From the IMG/VR virus record IMGVR_UViG_3300009502_000021, positions 44,298 to 108,297 of that record: a stretch of 64,000 bases of DNA, one strand, 5' to 3'. A model generated the notes under the pieces. The model made no database searches and was not told where the DNA came from. It saw only the letters and a list, made by a program, of their open reading frames with translations. Made by a program: the position numbers and the translations under genes. Shown here in pieces: positions 58,937 to 64,000 of this stretch (the stretch's first letter is position 1; each line of letters begins with the position of its first letter). The DNA comes from a virus.

Positions 58937-59647
58937 TTATTTTGATTTACAAAATTTTATGTGACGGACAGTCACTATCTTAATCAAACAATACGGGCAT
59001 TCATCGATTCTTTTCTGTGGGCCGGTTTTTCCTCTAGCTTGCTGTCGTTCTCGCATTTTTTGTTTCGTTTCTTCAGAGTGTGATTTGCCAGTCATTCCGC
59101 TTTTATGACCAATCTTACTAGATGATATCTTTTCTTTGATCTCTTTAGCCAATTCTTCACCGTGCCGCTCTGCTAAACTTTTCCCCGAATACAACTTTGA
59201 TAAATTCTCTTTAAACTCATCAGATCGTTTATCAACGCCACGCTGACCTTTATTGTGAGGGATTTTCCCTTTTTGTGCATCGCTCATTTTTCGTTTCGCT
59301 TCGTCTGAATGTTTGTGTCCTGTGCGAGCCATTATTATACTGTCACGAATTTTAGCATATTCCCACGAAGTAACTCGTCGATCTTGAAGCGGTGACATTT
59401 GAATAAACTTACCCAATGCATAGTGCATTAGCCGCTTGTCATTACCAGTAGTAAATTTTGTTAGTAGCATATGGCAAACCAAGTGTTCTCGAGCAGTCAA
59501 ATAAACCAGGTTAGTTTTGTCATTTGATCCACCCATTGACTTTGGAATAATATGATGACGCTCACTACCAACAAACTTATTTCTGTTTGACGCATTTATA
59601 ACTATGTTGTGGTACCATTTATGGTACTTGTTTTCGATGATCGACAC
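58937..59647 (-). CDS. HNH homing endonuclease downstream of uvsW
   Basis: 236 residues from a GTG at 59647 (GGAGAAGGTAA before it). SERHHIIPKSMGGSNDKTNL and LTAREHLVCHMLL form the HNH core. NUMOD3-like helices follow (HSDEAKRKMSDAQKGKIPHN, HSEETKQKMRERQQARG), then a CPYC...H...C zinc finger. It overlaps the end of uvsW by 29 bases and has its own late core (59671-59676) inside uvsW. Confidence 0.85.
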   Translation of the reverse strand: MSIIENKYHKWYHNIVINASNRNKFVGSERHHIIPKSMGGSNDKTNLVYLTAREHLVCHMLLTKFTTGNDKRLMHYALGKFIQMSPLQDRRVTSWEYAKIRDSIIMARTGHKHSDEAKRKMSDAQKGKIPHNKGQRGVDKRSDEFKENLSKLYSGKSLAERHGEELAKEIKEKISSSKIGHKSGMTGKSHSEETKQKMRERQQARGKTGPQKRIDECPYCLIKIVTVRHIKFCKSK

Positions 59648-61091
59648 TTACCTTCTCCACAGTATAGTTATATTTAGCTTCCTTGTAGAATTCCTTCCTT
59701 TTTGTTAGATGCCGCTTGCTGTACTTGCAGGACGAAGTAATATCCCAAATCTCCACACTATCCTTATCCTGTGCTTTCCTCAAACCACGCCCAATACTTT
59801 GAATTGTTCGAATAAAGCTCTTGCCGGGTTCAATAAGAACTAGATTAAAGATACGCGGAATGTTGATACCAACTGACGCCACGCCATATGTTGCCACAAT
59901 AACCTTATTTGTTGCTGTAGCAACATCACCATATTCATCGGCGCGTTTAGTGCTCTTAACGCCGCCGTTAATAAACACTGCGTCCGGAATACGTGCAATA
60001 AGTTCTTCTCCGGCGTCAATGCGATCCACTAAAACCAACGTATTTCCATTGGCCGAAATGTTAGTGATTAGCTTGCCAATATAATCCAACCTGTTTGCGT
60101 CGGAGAGCAAGTATTTGAGTTCGGCTTGGTAGTTGGGGAAGGTACGTTGGTCCTGCATCTGTACAATATTAACATTGCAATTGGCCAGCACACCTTGCTC
60201 CTGTAGATCCGATGCCTTGATCTTATTCACCACCGGACCAATACTAACTTGCATCCCGCGCCAATCCGACTCCTCCTTTGGAATCGTACCGGTCAAACCC
60301 CAACGAATTGGCACTTGCGCAAACGGCCCAGTGAGCATGGCTTTTAGAATTTCTGCCTTACCACCGTGGGCTTCGTCAACAACAAGGGCGTTTACTCCCT
60401 CGACAAATGTATCCCATTCAATTGGTGCTGTTCCATCCTTTGATCGCTTGCCAAGGCTGTTTAGACTCTGCCATGTGCAAATTGTGTGCGTCTTAGTGTA
60501 GTCTTTTTGTGATCCAAAGAACACCCCAACGTCAAGCCCAATGAGATCGTAGTCCTTGAATGTTTGGGTCACAAGATCTCTGTTTGGAACGATTGTAATT
60601 GTGCGGCCGTACTTCTCGGCGCGTAGGCACAGCATTGCAGTTATTAGTGTCTTGCCGGCGCCGGTGCTGATCTCTTGAAGACAATGTGGTTCCGAAAGGA
60701 ATGCGTTGAGTGCAGTGACTTGGTAATCACGGAATTCAATTGGTTCACCTTCGTTAACGTGTCCCTTGGGCCACACAAGGTGCGACAATGATTGCTCATT
60801 TACTTCTTCAAATTCAAACTGCCATGGATGGCGCTGATCGACAACTTCAATGTCGTAGTTTGCTGCATCGAGCATTGGAATGATCTCGTCAAGCAACTTG
60901 ACATAGGTCCCACCACCCATGGTGACAAACTTTACAGTGCCGTCCCAACGTCCGAGTTTGTAAGCTGGCGTGTGGCGGGCGTAAGGCAAGAGATAGGTAA
61001 ACTTGCTCATGATTTTGCGTCGCATCATCACGTCTAAGTTTTCCAATTTACAGTTGACTTCGTCTTTGATTACTATTTTGATTGTAGGCAT
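59619..61091 (-). CDS. uvsW: UvsW-like SF2 helicase
   Basis: 490 residues. An N-terminal domain (KLGRWDGTVKFV), Walker A EISTGAGKTLITAML, VVDEAHGGKA (DEAH-type box), WGLTGTI (motif III), NTLVLVDRI (motif IV) and SIGRGLRKA (motif VI). T4 UvsW unwinds R-loops and branched DNA and switches replication to recombination mode. A consensus promoter gives a 6-base gap between -10 and ATG. The C-terminus is overlapped by the HNH gene. Confidence 0.92.
   Translation of the reverse strand: MPTIKIVIKDEVNCKLENLDVMMRRKIMSKFTYLLPYARHTPAYKLGRWDGTVKFVTMGGGTYVKLLDEIIPMLDAANYDIEVVDQRHPWQFEFEEVNEQSLSHLVWPKGHVNEGEPIEFRDYQVTALNAFLSEPHCLQEISTGAGKTLITAMLCLRAEKYGRTITIVPNRDLVTQTFKDYDLIGLDVGVFFGSQKDYTKTHTICTWQSLNSLGKRSKDGTAPIEWDTFVEGVNALVVDEAHGGKAEILKAMLTGPFAQVPIRWGLTGTIPKEESDWRGMQVSIGPVVNKIKASDLQEQGVLANCNVNIVQMQDQRTFPNYQAELKYLLSDANRLDYIGKLITNISANGNTLVLVDRIDAGEELIARIPDAVFINGGVKSTKRADEYGDVATATNKVIVATYGVASVGINIPRIFNLVLIEPGKSFIRTIQSIGRGLRKAQDKDSVEIWDITSSCKYSKRHLTKRKEFYKEAKYNYTVEKVSVDHRKQVP
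59671..59676 (-). promoter_or_regulatory. Late promoter core (TAAATA) inside uvsW
   Basis: Minus-strand GCTAAATATAAC, 24 bases before the HNH gene start. Confidence 0.55.
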
Positions 61092-61097
61092 TTAGTT

Positions 61098-61127
61098 ATT
61101 ATATATGACTCGCTGGTATTATGTCAA
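61098..61127 (-). promoter_or_regulatory. Consensus sigma70 promoter, TTGACA-18-TATAAT
   Basis: Minus strand TTGACA (61122-61127) and TATAAT (61098-61103), 6 bases before the uvsW ATG, so probably leaderless. Confidence 0.82.
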
Positions 61128-61128
61128 G

Positions 61129-61338
61129 TTAAAAATCGTTTTGTTTTTCCTTCCGTTCGCTGTACAAACCACAACCGGCACAAGCACGGGCCTGAACGAT
61201 GTGTTTGTATCCGGCAATTGATTTAATTTCGGGTATGGACCATTTGGTCCAACTGTGCATCCCGAACCGACACCAAAACCTCGACACCAAAAGTGGCTGC
61301 TCGGCTAGTGTCCGAAATACGTTATGGTCTTCATTCAC
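61129..61338 (-). CDS. Small zinc-binding protein
   Basis: 69 residues. CRFGMHSWTKWSIPE and ARACAGCGLYSER suggest a zinc knuckle (C..H...CxxC) as found in many small phage proteins. ATGA overlap with the membrane gene upstream. Unknown. Confidence 0.6.
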   Translation of the reverse strand: MNEDHNVFRTLAEQPLLVSRFWCRFGMHSWTKWSIPEIKSIAGYKHIVQARACAGCGLYSERKEKQNDF

Positions 61339-61703
61339 TTATGACCATCCTTCAGTGCATTGAAGTATTTCTGCTGGTCCTTAAGGAATGCAGCAAACGC
61401 CACACGAACAATAATACTAACAATGTGGAGCCCCATGAGAACGAAATAGGACAACAATACGGCACCCATTGTGGGTAAAAAGCTCTTTGAGTCAAGGAAT
61501 GTCCCGCAAACAAATGCAGCCAGAATCATACCGAAGAAAAAGGTTAGCAACCAAAATATAACGAATATCGGAAGGGTGTCGGCTGCGTCATCGGTTACCA
61601 TGCCCCGGTCCTTTGCTACAATAAATAGAATGAACTTCTTAATGAGCAGCCAGACCTGATACGGGCACCAACGCACAAAGTTCCACAATAGTCGCAACGT
61701 CAT
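61335..61703 (-). CDS. Membrane protein, two or three helices
   Basis: 122 residues. Hydrophobic segments IFVIFWLLTFFFGMILAAFV and MGAVLLSYFVLMGLHIVSII, with a basic amphipathic N-terminus. Candidate inner-membrane protein; unknown role. Confidence 0.65.
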   Translation of the reverse strand: MTLRLLWNFVRWCPYQVWLLIKKFILFIVAKDRGMVTDDAADTLPIFVIFWLLTFFFGMILAAFVCGTFLDSKSFLPTMGAVLLSYFVLMGLHIVSIIVRVAFAAFLKDQQKYFNALKDGHK

Positions 61704-61704
61704 A

Positions 61705-62010
61705 TCAGCACCCCTTCATAATTGCCCACACTGCTGTGGTTTCGAGATCTTGTTCGAACTCCGGATAGATCTCGTCGAGATGATTCTTGTTCGCCGGGAT
61801 ATAACCCTTGTCGCGCTTCTTATCAATGATGCGCTTCATTTCCCAGCGTGTACCATTGAACACCTTCGACTGGAGTGTCTTGCCCCTACGACCCCAAACA
61901 GTGGCGTAGGTGATATGGGCTCCATACCGTTCTTCATCCTTGAGTAGCAGTGCGCACCAAACCTTGTCCGATGTGCCTTCCTTATACGTACCAATGAATT
62001 CGTACTTCAC
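61705..62010 (-). CDS. WGR-domain protein
   Basis: 101 residues. HITYATVWGRRGKTLQSKVF contains the WGR signature (V-W-G-R-x-G) with surrounding strands, and KRIIDKKRDKGY fits the usual K-x2-KxxKGY end. WGR domains bind nucleic acid, for example in PARPs. A stand-alone copy is of unknown function. Confidence 0.8.
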   Translation of the reverse strand: MKYEFIGTYKEGTSDKVWCALLLKDEERYGAHITYATVWGRRGKTLQSKVFNGTRWEMKRIIDKKRDKGYIPANKNHLDEIYPEFEQDLETTAVWAIMKGC

Positions 62011-62012
62011 TT

Positions 62013-62402
62013 TCAGAACCTCTTAATGATGAGTGAATTATCGTCTCGCACAGTCCAACCGACCTTCTTCCAGAATTCCGGGGTCTGCGTATTTGCTTCA
62101 ATCCTGTTCATGCCCATAGTATGCACTCGAAGGTAGATTTGGTCAAGTAGCAATCGGCTGATGCCCGTACCCCTATATTGCGGTGCAACAATAACATCCT
62201 CCAAAAACGCACGGGCAACACGGTCCGTAATAATACGGGCAAATGCCACGGGTTTGTTACCATCCTTGCCCATAACAGCAATGTCGGTATTCACCAAAAG
62301 AAGGCTCACTTGGTCGTATGTGCGGTTGGCTGTCCAGCCCGCATAACTGAAAATCTCCATCACCTCGTTGACTGTGAAGTCGGTATCGGTGAACGTAATC
62401 AC
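62013..62402 (-). CDS. GNAT N-acetyltransferase
   Basis: 129 residues. AFLEDVIVAPQYRGTGISRL is motif A (V..YRGxGI), with PVAFARIITD before it and TPEFWKKVGW after it (FW/FY...G). Acceptor unknown. ATGA with its neighbour upstream. Confidence 0.85.
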   Translation of the reverse strand: MITFTDTDFTVNEVMEIFSYAGWTANRTYDQVSLLLVNTDIAVMGKDGNKPVAFARIITDRVARAFLEDVIVAPQYRGTGISRLLLDQIYLRVHTMGMNRIEANTQTPEFWKKVGWTVRDDNSLIIKRF

Positions 62403-62923
62403 TTGACACCAAACTTGCTTTTGATTGCAGCCGAAAGGACGAGTGCCGTTTGGCTGGTGTTATCAGGCATGCCATACGCATCACATACTGCGACACATTC
62501 GTTGACGATTAGTTCGGCGAAGTTTTTAATAAACTCGTTTGGAACGTACAGACGGTTAATGTCGTCGTCGGGATCGGGTCCATTGAATGTCTTGTGCAGT
62601 GCATCCATCATAAGGTTATGAACCAGCGGATTCATCGGAACATCTGGATCCTTGCCATTCCAGCCCCGAATCTGCTTTAGCTCAACGACGTCAAAGTCGT
62701 CTTTGAATTTGGCCATGTCGTCATCTGTCTTGAACAGAATGCTGGTCCAATCTCCATATTTGCCTTGGCGCAGAGTAGCGTTGTATCTCTCCTTGGCCCA
62801 TGCTTTAAGTCCATTTGTTCCAACCCACTGTTCTGCTCGGGCAGCGGCACGTAACTTGTCCACCAATGAATCATTGGTGGCGCCACTTGGTCCGGTACGC
62901 TTAAATATGATTGACTTTGCCAT
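62399..62923 (-). CDS. Conserved small phage protein
   Basis: 174 residues from the ATG at 62923 (TAATG overlap; GGAGA 7 bases before). MAKSIIFKRTGPSGATND, then FKDDFDVVELKQIRGWNGKD and FIKNFAELIVNECVAVCDAY, a terminal helix also common in small T4-like phage proteins. Unknown. Confidence 0.55.
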   Translation of the reverse strand: MAKSIIFKRTGPSGATNDSLVDKLRAAARAEQWVGTNGLKAWAKERYNATLRQGKYGDWTSILFKTDDDMAKFKDDFDVVELKQIRGWNGKDPDVPMNPLVHNLMMDALHKTFNGPDPDDDINRLYVPNEFIKNFAELIVNECVAVCDAYGMPDNTSQTALVLSAAIKSKFGVK

Positions 62924-63141
62924 TACCATTCTCCATCGGGGATTTCTTTAGTGCCACAATATAATGCGGCCTGGACTCCAATTTGTACACAAGTCTTAAC
63001 AATAGCCTCGGGCCAATTGCAGTACCCCGAACGCAAACAATCGCGCTTACCTGTTTCCAAATCCTCACGATAAACGGTAATGTAAGGAACCAGGTCGTCA
63101 TCATGAAACTCTTGATGGACATGTATCTTGTACTGGCTCAT
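62923..63141 (-). CDS. Hypothetical protein, 72 aa
   Basis: MSQYKIHVHQEFHDDDLVPY, then CLRSGYCNWPEAIVKTCVQI. Several Cys and His, perhaps metal-binding. Coupled to both neighbours. Confidence 0.6.
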   Translation of the reverse strand: MSQYKIHVHQEFHDDDLVPYITVYREDLETGKRDCLRSGYCNWPEAIVKTCVQIGVQAALYCGTKEIPDGEW

Positions 63142-63326
63142 CGCGGATCCATCCCACCATTGCCCCGACTGTCGGGGTGGAGGATTCGCTTAACCAAATC
63201 CTGTTCCACCAGGCGGGCAAACTGCTCCAGTTGATCCAACCAAGCTTCGGCAAATTCCTTCCCGTCATTGCCCGAGATGAAATCGATGCCCGCCTGTTCG
63301 GCTAGTATTCTAATTCGTTCTTCCAT
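63138..63326 (-). CDS. Hypothetical protein, 62 aa
   Basis: MEERIRILAEQAGIDFISGN...LEQFARLVEQDLVKRI, a short helical protein of a type frequent in phage accessory regions (F A . L V . .). Unknown. Confidence 0.6.
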   Translation of the reverse strand: MEERIRILAEQAGIDFISGNDGKEFAEAWLDQLEQFARLVEQDLVKRILHPDSRGNGGMDPR

Positions 63327-63556
63327 TTCGTAAACTCCTGTACTCGTTCGCTATGCGGCACTCCACCTTTCACTTTACGCCCAGTTGGTGTCTCGCAATA
63401 ATAGCCTGGATCGCTGTTGCACAATGGGCACTTGACCTGCCGATTTGTATCGCTAAATATCCACCCGGTAAGTGGGCCGCCGACAATGTGTCTTGATGTT
63501 GGATCGTCGATGGTCCAACCAATGTATTCGTGCTTGTTCACTTTAGTGGCTTCCAT
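63302..63556 (-). CDS. Small zinc-finger protein
   Basis: 84 residues. CPLCNSDPGYYCETPTGRKV...PHSER matches the CPxC..PG..C..P.G....PH..R motif found in small phage zinc proteins. Overlaps both neighbours. Unknown. Confidence 0.65.
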   Translation of the reverse strand: MEATKVNKHEYIGWTIDDPTSRHIVGGPLTGWIFSDTNRQVKCPLCNSDPGYYCETPTGRKVKGGVPHSERVQEFTKWKNELEY

Positions 63557-63933
63557 TCTCCAAGCAACTTGTCGAACACCGCAACCGGGCGGCCACAGTC
63601 GATGAAAACAGGCGCCGGGCGATCCCGTGGCTTGCCCGGGGGATCACCATTGTAAATGTCCTCGATGCCGGGCAATGCAAACAGCTCATCCCAGTCATCG
63701 AGACCATGCACCAGGTTTTCTGCAACCTGCAGGGCACGACCACCATGCTTCTTCACCTTAGCAATCTCAATGATGGTTGCTGCTGCGTCCACTGCCGGCA
63801 TAGCTCTAAGTTCGTTGACAAACGGCGTAATAGACATCACTTCATGTGGGCCTTTGTCATCAAACGAGTAGGTACCGAACAGCTTCAGAGCTTCGCCCAG
63901 TTCCTTGATAACACGTTCTTGAATTGTTGCCAT
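63538..63933 (-). CDS. Hypothetical protein, 131 aa
   Basis: MATIQERVIKELGEALKLFG, helical centre (VDAAATIIEIAKVKKHGGRA), Pro-rich end with VFIDCGRPVAVFD. RBS AAAGGAG. Unknown. Confidence 0.6.
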   Translation of the reverse strand: MATIQERVIKELGEALKLFGTYSFDDKGPHEVMSITPFVNELRAMPAVDAAATIIEIAKVKKHGGRALQVAENLVHGLDDWDELFALPGIEDIYNGDPPGKPRDRPAPVFIDCGRPVAVFDKLLGEWKPLK

Positions 63934-63944
63934 ACGTTACTCCT

Positions 63945-64000
63945 TTACTTGATATCGAAATGCTTCTTGACTTGCTGCATGGCGAGGTCCACACTCCAAC
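63945..64000 (-). CDS. 3' end of a gene cut by the window edge
   Basis: Last residues SVDLAMQQVKKHFDIK before TAA. The gap and AAAGGAG site before the next gene fit the operon. Nothing more can be said. Confidence 0.5.
   Translation of the reverse strand, partial: WSVDLAMQQVKKHFDIK

Overview
The window is a 64 kb piece of a large T4-like (Caudoviricetes, myovirus-type) phage genome. Evidence: a T4-like DnaB-family replicative helicase (gp41), a gp61-type primase, a UvsW-like helicase, T4-style late promoters (TAAATA core, best copies TATAAATA), short overlapping genes mostly on one strand, a spanin pair, two lysins and five homing endonuclease domains. No integrase, insertion sequence or CRISPR array was seen. 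The host cannot be read directly. The circularly permuted, two-piece tmRNA has bacterial counterparts in alphaproteobacteria, cyanobacteria and some betaproteobacteria, and its tag (ANDSAYALAA) resembles beta/gammaproteobacterial tags, so a Gram-negative proteobacterial host is the best guess.

Layout. 1-4.9 kb (minus strand): an Alt-like ADP-ribosyltransferase pair (one copy frameshifted), four tandem small paralogs, dCMP deaminase and a SleB-type lysin. 5.0-8.4 kb: nucleotide-sugar and glycosyltransferase-like genes. 8.5-13.5 kb: two GIY-YIG homing endonucleases, a zinc-ribbon protein, a PTH2-like protein and the tmRNA. 13.5-19.4 kb: many very small genes, including membrane micro-proteins. 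19.4-25.4 kb: DnaQ-like exonuclease, glycosyltransferase-like protein, ClpS, Hsp20, bS21, ClpX and a large membrane protein. 25.4-35.8 kb: PD-(D/E)XK exonuclease, virion and scaffold-like proteins, Rz/Rz1 spanins, a holin-like protein and a Nudix hydrolase. 36.0-40.9 kb (plus strand): a class II ribonucleotide reductase broken into three genes by two split inteins, with GIY-YIG and HNH endonucleases, then a QueD-like enzyme. 40.9-52.3 kb: GH19 lysin and a cluster of proteins with T4 capsid-targeting-like N-termini. 52.3-61.1 kb: helicase, primase, three tandem structural paralogs, a Pol III alpha-like fragment, a gp62-like protein, an HNH endonuclease and UvsW. 61.1-64 kb: small accessory genes.

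How the genes fit together. Three themes stand out. (1) Proteostasis capture: tmRNA, ClpX (with the ClpP-contacting IGF loop), ClpS, a small heat-shock protein and ribosomal protein bS21 could redirect host ribosome rescue and Clp proteolysis. (2) About 18 genes begin with M-[KR]-x-x-E-[FLV], often followed by an LxE/IxE site, like T4 internal proteins and Alt. They include ADP-ribosyltransferase-like, metalloprotease-nuclease, nucleotidyltransferase-like, acetyltransferase-like and ParB-like proteins, and may be a set of effectors packaged in the head and injected. (3) Intein and homing-endonuclease invasion: nrdJ is fractured twice, and free-standing endonucleases sit beside the tmRNA, uvsW and a zinc-ribbon gene.

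Regulation is readable. Near-consensus sigma70 promoters (TTGACA-17/18-TATAAT) precede accessory and replication genes. TAAATA late promoters precede structural and endonuclease genes. In at least nine genes the late motif lies only 4-6 bases from the start codon, implying leaderless late messages.
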